A stretch of DNA of 7,364 nucleotides from J061 sp003695725 [NCBI: Candidatus Schekmanbacteria bacterium]. GTDB taxonomy: Bacteria > Schekmanbacteria > GWA2-38-11. The notes below the pieces were generated by a model that was given only the letters and a program-made list of their open reading frames with translations, did not search any database and was not told where the DNA came from. How positions within the stretch are numbered: position 1 is the first letter of the stretch; the number at the start of each line of letters is the position of its first letter. The DNA lies in NCBI GenBank assembly GCA_003695725.1, contig RFHX01000066.1:1-7364 (forward strand), given 5' to 3'. A program made the translations under genes and the position numbers. Positions 1-6,595 of this stretch are shown here, one piece after another.

Positions 1-112
1 AAAGAGATTAATTTAAAAAGGTTTGAAGAATAAATTAAATGGGATTCTAAATCAATAAAAATATTGTTTTGATCTTCTTTTAAATCAATAACTATTTAGT
101 TTTTTAACTTCT

Positions 113-140
113 TGACAATTGATTTTAGTGGTTTTATCAA
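113..140 (+). promoter_or_regulatory. Putative sigma-70-type promoter of the DAHP synthase gene
   Basis: A perfect -35 box TTGACA lies at 113-118. A partial -10 box TATCAA (4 of 6 matches to TATAAT) follows at 135-140 after a 16-bp spacer. Transcription would begin near 147, giving a leader of about 30 nt. The -35 is convincing, but the -10 is weak and the region is AT-rich, so chance matches are possible. No attenuator or riboswitch-like structure fits in so short a leader. Confidence 0.45.
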
Positions 141-161
141 TAAAAATGAAGAAATTGTTAT

Positions 162-178
162 AGGGAGGATATAGGTTG
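162..178 (+). promoter_or_regulatory. Strong ribosome binding site that decides the TTG start
   Basis: AGGGAGGA at 162-169 is a near-ideal Shine-Dalgarno sequence. Its GGAGG core (164-168) is 7 nt from the TTG at 176. The first in-frame ATG (188) would be 19 nt away, too far. The TTG is therefore preferred as the start codon. Confidence 0.8.
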
Positions 179-1192
179 ATAATTGTAATGCAGCCGTCGG
201 CAACGAAGGAAAATATCAACAGAGTTGTCAAAAAGATAAGGGATTTTGGGTATAAAACACATAAAATAGTAGGTGTCGAGCGCACAGTAATAGCGGCAGT
301 GGGCGATGAGAGGGGCAAAGCGCGGCTACAATCTCTTGAGTCTTTGCCCGGTGTAGAATCTGTAATGCCCATTCTTAAGCCTTACAAACTGGCAAGTCGC
401 GAATTCAAGTCAGAAAATACCATAATAAAGGTTGGCAATGTCAAAATAGGCGGAAAAAAGGTTGTTGTAATTGCAGGTCCATGTTCGGTAGAATCTTATG
501 GCCAGATGCTATCTGCGGCAAAAGCTGCTAAAAAAGCAGGAGCTTCCCTTTTAAGAGGAGGAGCATTCAAACCGCGCACATCACCCTATAGCTTTCAGGG
601 ATTAGAGGAAGAAGGATTAAAGATTTTAGCCAAAGTGAGAGAAAAAACGGGTTTGCCTTTTGTAACTGAGATAATGGATACAACAGATGTAGATATGGTT
701 GCTGAATATTCTGATATGCTTCAAGTAGGAGCGAGAAATGTACAAAATTTTGCTCTATTAAAAAAACTCGGTAAAATCAAGAAACCTATATTGCTGAAAC
801 GGGGAATGATGACGACTATGACTGAATTTTTAATGTCAGCCGAGTATATTCTTTCAGAGGGAAACGGCAGAGTTGTCCTTTGTGAAAGAGGTATTCGTAC
901 ATTTGAAACAGAAACAAGAAATACTCTCGATTTAAGTTGTATTCCAGTAATGAAAAGCAAATCACATTTGCCCATTATTGTCGATCCAAGTCACGGTGTC
1001 GGATTAGTTGAGTATGTTCCTCCGATGGCAAAAGCTGCAATTGCCGCAGGTGCAGATGGACTTTTGATAGAAATGCACCCAAAACCTGAAGAGGCATTCT
1101 CCGATGGACAACAGTCGCTCAATCCAAACGCTTTTTCTGAGTTGATGAAAGGCCTCAAACCATTCATAAAAGCAGCCGGTAGGACTTTTTAA
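176..1192 (+). CDS. aroF: 3-deoxy-7-phosphoheptulonate (DAHP) synthase, type I-beta with N-terminal ferredoxin-like regulatory domain
   Basis: This cytoplasmic enzyme condenses phosphoenolpyruvate with erythrose 4-phosphate to DAHP, the first step of the shikimate pathway to aromatic amino acids. The 338 residues match the length and domain plan I recall for the Thermotoga maritima type enzyme. Residues 1-66 form a ferredoxin-like domain, and the TIM barrel follows from about 67. Visible motifs are GPCSVE (101-106), KPRTSPYSFQG (132-142), LLKRG (206-210), CERGIRTFE (236-244) and DPSHG (270-274). Expected metal ligands are Cys103, His273, Glu299 and Asp310, all present. In characterised family members the N-terminal domain gives feedback inhibition by aromatic amino acids; that is inferred here. 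No chorismate mutase domain is fused. The TTG start is chosen because of the Shine-Dalgarno site 7 nt upstream. The gene stands alone on its strand and converges on the transporter gene, leaving one base between stops. Confidence 0.97.
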   Translation: MIIVMQPSATKENINRVVKKIRDFGYKTHKIVGVERTVIAAVGDERGKARLQSLESLPGVESVMPILKPYKLASREFKSENTIIKVGNVKIGGKKVVVIAGPCSVESYGQMLSAAKAAKKAGASLLRGGAFKPRTSPYSFQGLEEEGLKILAKVREKTGLPFVTEIMDTTDVDMVAEYSDMLQVGARNVQNFALLKKLGKIKKPILLKRGMMTTMTEFLMSAEYILSEGNGRVVLCERGIRTFETETRNTLDLSCIPVMKSKSHLPIIVDPSHGVGLVEYVPPMAKAAIAAGADGLLIEMHPKPEEAFSDGQQSLNPNAFSELMKGLKPFIKAAGRTF

Positions 1193-1193
1193 G

Positions 1194-2375
1194 TTAGAAA
1201 AATCTCTTCCTTTCTTTATCATCCAAGAAGTAAAAGTGTTTTTTACGAATAAATACATTTAGTGGAAGAAGTGTCAAAAGGGTAAGAAAGAGGAAAACAC
1301 TCTTTAGCCCTAAAAATGAGAGAATAAATGTTGAAATTAGAGGCGCCGCTGCATTTCCCGTAAAACGGGCAGTGTTTAGGATTCCTATATCAGTGCCTGT
1401 ATATCTATTGGCGACAATTCCGAGACAAAGCGGCATTATTGCTGCAGCGAAAAAGGTTTGCACAACACGCATCGTAGTAAAGGAATATACATTCTCAGCA
1501 AAGAGATGAAGAAGTTGAAAGAGTGAAGCCAATACAGAAAATAGGACAATGAAGTTATATATTTTCCTCTCAGACGGTAAAGAAGGAAGCAGATATGCAC
1601 CGCAAAAGGAAGAAATGCCGTAAATGAAAACAATGACTCCTGCTGTAATTACCGAATCATTTTTGCTGTAATTGAAAGAGCTTAAAATGGTTGGCAAAAT
1701 TGCTGGAAGGTATACGGTGTGAATTGTGGCTGAGAAGGAAAGAAACCATAGCTCGAGGTAGCGTAATTTGATCTTTTTATTTGGATTTTCAGAAAAGATT
1801 TCTTTGCCTGTGTTGTTTAAAAATACTGCTGTAAAAATAAATACCAATGCCATTATTGATGATGCAAGGATAAAAGCCGAAAAATAGCTGAATTTGTATG
1901 CAATATAAGCGCCTATTGGAGGACCAAAAAGTTGGCCTAAAGTTATTGAAGATTGAAATTTCCCTATTTGTGGAGAGAGCTCTTTTTGTGAGACAGATGA
2001 TTTGAGTATTATAAGTCCTATTGTAGAAATTCCACCCATAATTCCTTGAATAAATCTAAATAGTAAAAGTAAAGGTAGATTTTGGGTAGAGGAAATTAGA
2101 AGTAGGACAATTGAGTGAGAGACAATCCCCCTGAGATAGAGGGTTTTTGGGTTGATTTTTGATGATAATTTTCCCCAAATCGGAGAAAAGATAGCGGCGC
2201 CAATATTGGAAGCGGAAAGAATCAAACCGGTCCATAAAATAGTTTTTGAAAGAGAATATTTACTTATTGAGTAAATATAAAAAGGGAGCAATACAATTAT
2301 TGAGCTTAAAGAAAGTGCAGTGCCAAACTGGGCTATGAATAAAACTGATGTATTTTCTAAATAATCTGTTTTCAA
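1194..2375 (-). CDS. Major facilitator superfamily transporter, substrate unknown
   Basis: A 393-residue inner-membrane protein of typical MFS length, with about 12 hydrophobic segments in two halves. The first spans roughly residues 11-36. The halves are separated by a charged cytoplasmic loop (about 187-206, rich in Lys, Glu and Asn). A degenerate motif A-like loop GKLSSKINPK (68-77) follows the second helix, and a motif C-like GPPIGAY (151-157) lies in helix 5; motif C is associated with drug/H+ antiporters. The tail is short and strongly basic. These signs favour an efflux-type MFS carrier, but nothing identifies the substrate. The start is TTG at 2375-2373, sharing bases with the TGA stop of ogt (TTGA, 4-bp overlap). 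No clear Shine-Dalgarno is seen, so translation probably depends on coupling to ogt. It is the last gene of the pilin-ogt-transporter set. Confidence 0.88.
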   Translation of the reverse strand: MKTDYLENTSVLFIAQFGTALSLSSIIVLLPFYIYSISKYSLSKTILWTGLILSASNIGAAIFSPIWGKLSSKINPKTLYLRGIVSHSIVLLLISSTQNLPLLLLFRFIQGIMGGISTIGLIILKSSVSQKELSPQIGKFQSSITLGQLFGPPIGAYIAYKFSYFSAFILASSIMALVFIFTAVFLNNTGKEIFSENPNKKIKLRYLELWFLSFSATIHTVYLPAILPTILSSFNYSKNDSVITAGVIVFIYGISSFCGAYLLPSLPSERKIYNFIVLFSVLASLFQLLHLFAENVYSFTTMRVVQTFFAAAIMPLCLGIVANRYTGTDIGILNTARFTGNAAAPLISTFILSFLGLKSVFLFLTLLTLLPLNVFIRKKHFYFLDDKERKRFF

Positions 2376-2950
2376 AGTTTTTGATTTGTCTTTTTTTCCA
2401 AGGTTAAGAGTCTCTCTTTAATTTCCTTTCCTCCTGTGAAACCTCCCAAATCGCCATTTGATTTTATTATTCGATGGCAGGGAATGATTAAAGGAATGGG
2501 ATTCTTCCCTAGGGCATTTCCAACAGCTCTTGACAATGAGGGGCTTCCTAATTTTTTTGCGATGCTCTGATAAGTTGTAGTTTCTCCATAAGGAATCTTT
2601 AATACAGCTTTCCAAACAGCAATTTCAAAATCTGTTGCTTTCAAAATGCATAGAGATTTGAATTGAGGCGCATTCCCTTTTTTAAGATATTTTAGGATGA
2701 CAGAAGAATATCCTGCTGTTAGTTTTGCTGAATAAGATAATCTGACGAAGGGAAAAGAGGAAAAATATTTTATAAAACGTCTTTCAGAATCTTTACCAAT
2801 AGTGATATTGCATATTAAATTATCAATTACGGCAATATATATTTTTCCTATTGGTGAATAAAAATGTGAGTAAAAGACTGTTGTTTTTTTATCTGCTAAT
2901 CGACTATTTCCAGGGACCCTGTCCGTTTGAGCAATTTTCAACTGAAGCAT
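2372..2950 (-). CDS. ogt: Methylated-DNA--protein-cysteine S-methyltransferase (O6-alkylguanine-DNA alkyltransferase)
   Basis: A suicide DNA-repair protein that moves alkyl groups from O6-alkylguanine (and O4-alkylthymine) in DNA onto its own cysteine. The 192 residues contain the RNase H-like N-terminal domain (about 24-105) and the DNA-binding winged helix with active site (about 106-188). The acceptor is Cys158 in PCHRI (157-161; codon at 2477-2479). RAVGNALGKNP (141-151) carries the recognition-helix Arg141 and the Asn145 expected of the family. There is no Ada-type N-terminal zinc domain, so this is a stand-alone Ogt. The start is ATG at 2950; the only other candidate is a TTG at 2941. 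Either start adds about 20 residues before family similarity begins and makes the gene overlap the pilin gene by about 40-47 bp. The Shine-Dalgarno is weak (GGA 7-9 nt upstream), suggesting coupling to the upstream gene. Confidence 0.95.
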   Translation of the reverse strand: MLQLKIAQTDRVPGNSRLADKKTTVFYSHFYSPIGKIYIAVIDNLICNITIGKDSERRFIKYFSSFPFVRLSYSAKLTAGYSSVILKYLKKGNAPQFKSLCILKATDFEIAVWKAVLKIPYGETTTYQSIAKKLGSPSLSRAVGNALGKNPIPLIIPCHRIIKSNGDLGGFTGGKEIKERLLTLEKKTNQKL

Positions 2951-3518
2951 CGTAAATCCATGTTTTTATTCTTCCATTCGTTGTTACGCTGATGGCTCTC
3001 CAATGAATGGTCTTTTGATCATGATCTTCATCGTCATCCTCAGGGATTAAATATACAGACCCATTTTTGTCGGGCCTTCCTGTTGGCGTGAATGTTACTT
3101 TGTCTCCTGTAAAGTGAATGCCGTCAGAGTCTATTGTGCCTCCGCAAGTGGTCCTTTTTACCCCTGACTTTGCTCTACCAAATTTGATTCCTGATGGAAG
3201 ATGGTATCTTTCTGCATCATAAAGGGTTTCTGTAGGATCCTTTGTGCCATCGTTGTCATCATCATCAAGTATTTCATATCTATAAATGTTATTTGCGTCT
3301 GGAGAATAAAAATAAACAATAAAATTGTTGTTTTCAGATACAGCTTTAAGACGTGCCCATTGAAGGTTCGAAGCAAGAGTTCTTACTGCATTGTTGACTC
3401 GAAATTTAGGAAGCATATTTATAAGGTTAAACATAGCAATACCTGCAACTAAACCAATGATTACCACGACAATTATTATCTCAATCATGGTAAATCCTTT
3501 TATACCTTTTTTATTCAT
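2904..3518 (-). CDS. Type IV pilin-like / type II secretion pseudopilin, GspH/FimT family
   Basis: A 204-residue prepilin. The leader MNKKGIKG ends in Gly8 and is followed by Phe9, with Glu13 at mature position +5. This is the prepilin-peptidase (PilD) site, and a hydrophobic helix follows to about residue 30. The following region (QWARLKAVSENN, 53-64) and the C-terminal TTNGRIKTW (179-187) look like GspH/FimT minor pilins, which prime or cap pseudopili in the inner membrane and periplasm. Two acidic stretches stand out: residues 85-97, which fit a DxDxDGxxDxxE calcium loop, and EDDDEDHD (160-167). Cys125 and Cys196 could form a disulphide. The reading frame stays open to a TTG at 3650, but the ATG at 3518 is chosen because it gives a textbook short leader and lies about 50 nt downstream of a good -10 box. 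No other pilus or secretion gene is visible, so the machine it serves is unknown. Confidence 0.9.
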   Translation of the reverse strand: MNKKGIKGFTMIEIIIVVVIIGLVAGIAMFNLINMLPKFRVNNAVRTLASNLQWARLKAVSENNNFIVYFYSPDANNIYRYEILDDDDNDGTKDPTETLYDAERYHLPSGIKFGRAKSGVKRTTCGGTIDSDGIHFTGDKVTFTPTGRPDKNGSVYLIPEDDDEDHDQKTIHWRAISVTTNGRIKTWIYDASVENCSNGQGPWK

Positions 3519-3566
3519 ATGGCTGATAATCGAATTTAGAAATTTAAATGTGAAGGTCTCAGATAA

Positions 3567-3595
3567 AGTATATAGGGCTATTAAGTAAATGTCTA
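3567..3595 (-). promoter_or_regulatory. Putative sigma-70-type promoter for pilin-ogt-transporter set
   Basis: On the minus strand TAGACA (3595-3590, 5 of 6 to consensus) is followed by a 17-bp spacer and TATACT (3572-3567, 5 of 6). Transcription would start near 3560, about 40 nt before the pilin ATG at 3518. A transcript starting there excludes the longer TTG start at 3650. No second promoter is evident in front of ogt or the transporter, both of which overlap the gene before them. Confidence 0.6.
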
Positions 3596-3633
3596 TATAG
3601 TTATTGATAGAGTTTCTAATTTTTTGAAAATTT

Positions 3634-3654
3634 GAGAATTTCTCTTCCAAGAGA
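3634..3654. repeat. Overlapping inverted repeats in the chemoreceptor-pilin intergenic region
   Basis: GAGAATTTCTC (3634-3644) is a palindrome apart from its central base. TCTCTTCCAAGAGA (3641-3654) is a perfect inverted repeat with a 2-base centre, and more GAGA sequence follows to 3658. The two share TCTC, so the strand could fold either way. The cluster lies 36-57 nt downstream of the chemoreceptor stop and about 40-60 nt upstream of the pilin -35 box. It could be a weak terminator or a protein-binding operator. No long T tract follows on the minus strand, so terminator function is doubtful. Confidence 0.4.
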
Positions 3655-3689
3655 GAGATTTATATTATCATTGGAGAAAAACAGATTTT

Positions 3690-5720
3690 TTAAAAAGATT
3701 CTAATATCTTTTCGTCTTCAGAGCTATTGAAGGGAATTATATTTTCTACATTATTTTCTTTGACTATTTTAGTTGGATCTTTTTTCTTTTTGACTTTTCC
3801 TTTTTCAGTTAGGATAAAGTTGCCCATCATATCTTTTACTTCAGCAGATTGTCCTGCCAATTCTTGTGATGCGCTTGCAAGTTGTTGTGAGCTTGCGGCA
3901 TTTTGTTGAGTTATTATGTTGAGCTGGTCAACTTCGGAAAAGATGTTGTTTGCTCTTTCATTTTGTTCTATCAATGCTTGTGCTATTTGCTTTATTTCAT
4001 TGTTTGCTTTGTTGATGTGTTCGAGTGTTTCATTCATTATGTTAATTACCGAGTCATTGATTTGAACTGCGTTTTCAGCGTTTTCTATTGAATCTTTGAT
4101 AAGTTCAGCCGAATTTCTTGCCGCTTCAGCACTCTTGATAGCAAGATTTCTTACTTCCTCTGCAACAACGGCGAATCCCTTTCCTGCTTCGCCTGCCCTT
4201 GCCGCTTCAACAGAGGCATTGAGAGCAAGAAGGTTTGTTTGAAAGGCAATTTCATCGATTGTCTTTACAATCTTTCCTGTCGCATCCGATGATTCCTTTG
4301 TTTTCAATATTGCTTCAGATAAGATATTCATTTTCTTCATGCTTTCATCTGTCAATTTTTTCGCATCTTCTGAGATTTCCATTGCATGCTTTGCTGAGTT
4401 GCTGTTTTTATTTGTAACTTCCTTCATTTCTTCGATGTTTTTAGAAATATTCTCCTGTGATTGTGTTTGTTCATATGCTCCGCCTGCAAGCACCTGACTG
4501 CTTTCCGAAATCTGTCTCGAAGCTTCAAGGACCTGTTCAGCCGAACATTTTGTCTGTAACAGAATTGTATCAAGATTTGAAACTGCTTTATTGAGCGATT
4601 CCTTTATTTTTGCGAATTCGCCAGCATAGTCATTTTTCATTCTAACGGCAAGGTTATAGTTTGCGATTTTTTCAAGTACTTCAGCTGATTCATCAATAGG
4701 TTTTATAATAGAATCGAGAAGTTCATTTGAAGTTACAGCAAGTTTCCTGAAACTTCCCTTATACTTTGATACATCAACTCTCTTTTTAAGATTTCCTTCC
4801 TTTGCGCTTCTGATGACTGCTTCAGTATCATCTATAACTTCTCTTAATGTATTCTGAAGGTTCAAGAAGGATTTATTCATCTCATCTTTTTCACTTTTCA
4901 TTACTGCAGAAATTTTAAGTTTGCCATTTGCCAATTCGTTGACACATTTAGCGGCATTTTTTATATATTCTGTCAATTCTCTGAAAGCTTGCGCCAACAT
5001 CCCTATCTCATCCTTTGAATTATATTCTATTTCTATATTTGTTTCGCCCATCGATATCCTCTTTGCTGTTTCTGAGATATCTTTCAGCGGTTTTGTAATT
5101 CTTCTTAAAATTAGGAAAATTATTGAAGCAAGAACTAAGGTAAGAAGGAATGATTTTATGAGATCTTTTCTTATGTTTGCGTTGAGCATCTTTATTTTCG
5201 AATTTGCCCACATTTCTAAATTTAAAAAAGCCATTATCTTTCCTTTTTCAACATTGCTGTGACAATCAATACATCTTTCATCTGCTTTGATTGGGATTAG
5301 TCCCTCAATGAACTCCTTACCTCTTATATTATTGTTTAAGTTAAAGTTTTCAGAATCACTGCCGGAATTGGATTTGACTAAATTTTTGATTTTCTCTTTT
5401 TGTAGTTTTTCACTTGCTTTTGAAGAGAGATAAATTTTCCCATCAGATGTTATAATTGATACTCCTTTGACAGAATCTATTTTAACTGCATCGTTGATTG
5501 TTTGCTGAATGATTTGTTTTTCACCTTTTACCATACTGCTTTTTATTACGGACTTTACTAAAGCCGATAAGTCAGTTGCTTCTTTAATCAGGTCTGTTTT
5601 AAATTCTTCTTTTGCTTTTTTGGTTTGAAAATAAGTGTTTATCCCTAAAATTATCAAGAGAGTGGAACAAATCATCAAAGCTGTTTTTATTGAAATCCCA
5701 ATACCTTCACTCCTTTTCAT
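3690..5720 (-). CDS. Methyl-accepting chemotaxis protein with periplasmic haem-c sensor domain and multiple HAMP-like modules
   Basis: A 676-residue transmembrane chemoreceptor that should control a CheA kinase through CheW. In order: first membrane helix (about 9-28); periplasmic sensor (about 29-187) containing CIDCH at 150-154, a CXXCH covalent haem-c site (bases 5259-5273); second helix (about 188-206); HAMP with TKPL and DEIG (about 207-256); two or three further HAMP-like stretches (about 257-385); long coiled-coil arms; and the hairpin tip [20 protein letters not shown] (491-510), near-identical to the conserved MCP signalling motif. The sensor layout resembles the DUF3365/Tll0287-like haem family. 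It lacks a C-terminal xWxxF pentapeptide for CheR/CheB docking and ends in a lysine-rich linker and acidic tail. The start is ATG at 5720, 6 nt after GAGGAG; a TTG at 5726 abuts that Shine-Dalgarno and is rejected. It follows the HDOD gene by 22 bp, so the two are probably co-transcribed. Confidence 0.96.
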   Translation of the reverse strand: MKRSEGIGISIKTALMICSTLLIILGINTYFQTKKAKEEFKTDLIKEATDLSALVKSVIKSSMVKGEKQIIQQTINDAVKIDSVKGVSIITSDGKIYLSSKASEKLQKEKIKNLVKSNSGSDSENFNLNNNIRGKEFIEGLIPIKADERCIDCHSNVEKGKIMAFLNLEMWANSKIKMLNANIRKDLIKSFLLTLVLASIIFLILRRITKPLKDISETAKRISMGETNIEIEYNSKDEIGMLAQAFRELTEYIKNAAKCVNELANGKLKISAVMKSEKDEMNKSFLNLQNTLREVIDDTEAVIRSAKEGNLKKRVDVSKYKGSFRKLAVTSNELLDSIIKPIDESAEVLEKIANYNLAVRMKNDYAGEFAKIKESLNKAVSNLDTILLQTKCSAEQVLEASRQISESSQVLAGGAYEQTQSQENISKNIEEMKEVTNKNSNSAKHAMEISEDAKKLTDESMKKMNILSEAILKTKESSDATGKIVKTIDEIAFQTNLLALNASVEAARAGEAGKGFAVVAEEVRNLAIKSAEAARNSAELIKDSIENAENAVQINDSVINIMNETLEHINKANNEIKQIAQALIEQNERANNIFSEVDQLNIITQQNAASSQQLASASQELAGQSAEVKDMMGNFILTEKGKVKKKKDPTKIVKENNVENIIPFNSSEDEKILESF

Positions 5721-5726
5721 TAGCAA

Positions 5727-5732
5727 CTCCTC
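5727..5732 (-). promoter_or_regulatory. Ribosome binding site of the chemoreceptor gene
   Basis: GAGGAG on the minus strand lies 6 nt before the ATG at 5720-5718. It directly touches the TTG at 5726-5724. Spacing therefore favours the ATG and makes the protein two residues shorter than the longest open frame. Confidence 0.8.
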
Positions 5733-5742
5733 TTATAGTTGT

Positions 5743-6588
5743 TTATAGAAATGAATTTCCAATCCTCTCTACTTCAGTGACTAATTCAAAGATTATAAGA
5801 TTTAGCTCTTTCCCTATTATTTCAAGAAGCTTGGCATTTTCTATCTCCGGTTTGTATGCAATACCATCTGCGCCAATTCCGATTCCTGCCATTAAACACA
5901 TAAGGTCGCTGAGGTGTATGATTTCTATTGATTCTCTTATTTCTTCAGGGCTTTTATCCGGTTCATGATGATATTTAATTATTGTTGTCAGTTCATTTGG
6001 AAAATTCCACTTCTCAGAAAGTATTGCTCCAACTTCGGCATGTGTAGTATTTAGGATTTCTTTTTCAGCTTCCGAAAATGTGCATTTTTTTTGAATCACG
6101 AGTTTGTAAATTTTCATATATTCATTTTTTACATATCTGCTTAATATAAGTTTCCCTATGTCGTGGAGAAGAGATGCTGTAAAAAGCATAGTTTGGTTTT
6201 CTCTATTCATTTTCTTCAACAATATTTGTGAAGCGCTTGCGCATCCTGTCGAATGCCTATAAAGTTCTCCTTCATCAAGACAATATCCATCGATTTCTTC
6301 TTTCAAAAAATTTGCAGAACTTCCCATCAAAGCAATCTTGATAAGTTCATTAGTGCCAACATAAGTTGCCGCTTCATTGAGAGATGAAACCTTTCTCATT
6401 AGCCCATAATAAGCTGAATTGCATATTTTCAAGGTATTGGCTGTAATTGCTGGATCATACTTGATGATGTCAACTATCTCTGACAACTCAACATCCTTCT
6501 TATCAAGTAATGCTACAGTTTTCATAAAAACTGTCGGCAATGTGGGGAGAGTTTCGATACTCTCCATTATTTCATTTAAGCAGTTCAT
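5743..6588 (-). CDS. HDOD-domain signalling protein
   Basis: A 281-residue cytoplasmic protein made almost wholly of one HDOD domain (about residues 4-205) with a helical C-terminal part. The N-terminus ETLPTLPTV (12-20) and DPAITANTLKICNSAYYG (45-62) are typical of HDOD proteins. The HD-like part keeps His112, His142-Asp143 (LLHDIGKL), His183, His207-His208 and Asp228. HDOD proteins are commonly found in bacterial signalling and chemotaxis clusters and usually act as scaffolds; enzymatic activity is generally not demonstrated. The retained ligand pattern leaves metal binding possible. No receiver, GGDEF or EAL domain is attached. The gene lies between cheB and the chemoreceptor on the same strand, 22 bp before the latter, suggesting a role in the same pathway. 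The ATG at 6588 is chosen because family similarity begins almost at once, but no Shine-Dalgarno is visible before it. Confidence 0.92.
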   Translation of the reverse strand: MNCLNEIMESIETLPTLPTVFMKTVALLDKKDVELSEIVDIIKYDPAITANTLKICNSAYYGLMRKVSSLNEAATYVGTNELIKIALMGSSANFLKEEIDGYCLDEGELYRHSTGCASASQILLKKMNRENQTMLFTASLLHDIGKLILSRYVKNEYMKIYKLVIQKKCTFSEAEKEILNTTHAEVGAILSEKWNFPNELTTIIKYHHEPDKSPEEIRESIEIIHLSDLMCLMAGIGIGADGIAYKPEIENAKLLEIIGKELNLIIFELVTEVERIGNSFL

Positions 6589-6595
6589 AACTGAG

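Noticed and set aside
1-33. Open frame KEINLKRFEE followed by TAA, possibly the end of an upstream plus-strand gene
   Set aside because: Only ten codons are visible, nothing is recognisable, and a stop-free run this short is expected by chance.
1004-1258. Minus-strand open frame across the aroF end
   Set aside because: It is a shadow of strongly conserved DAHP synthase codons; its translation has no recognisable features.
3519-3650. Upstream extension of the pilin frame to a TTG at 3650 (44 more residues)
   Set aside because: It has no Shine-Dalgarno, lies mostly upstream of the proposed transcription start near 3560, and would bury the prepilin leader behind an atypically long extension.
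3677-3691. A-T-only hairpin AAAAACAGATTTTT as a strong intrinsic terminator of the chemoreceptor
   Set aside because: The stem is five A-T pairs with no GC base pairs and the element overlaps the stop codon; too weak to call alone.
4921-5262. 113-codon plus-strand open frame inside the chemoreceptor
   Set aside because: It is antisense to the HAMP/TM2 region; its hydrophobic look is the complement of receptor codons, and no ribosome binding site supports it.
5721-5726. TTG start two codons upstream of the chemoreceptor ATG
   Set aside because: The GAGGAG Shine-Dalgarno touches this TTG, leaving no spacing; the ATG has the right 6-nt gap.
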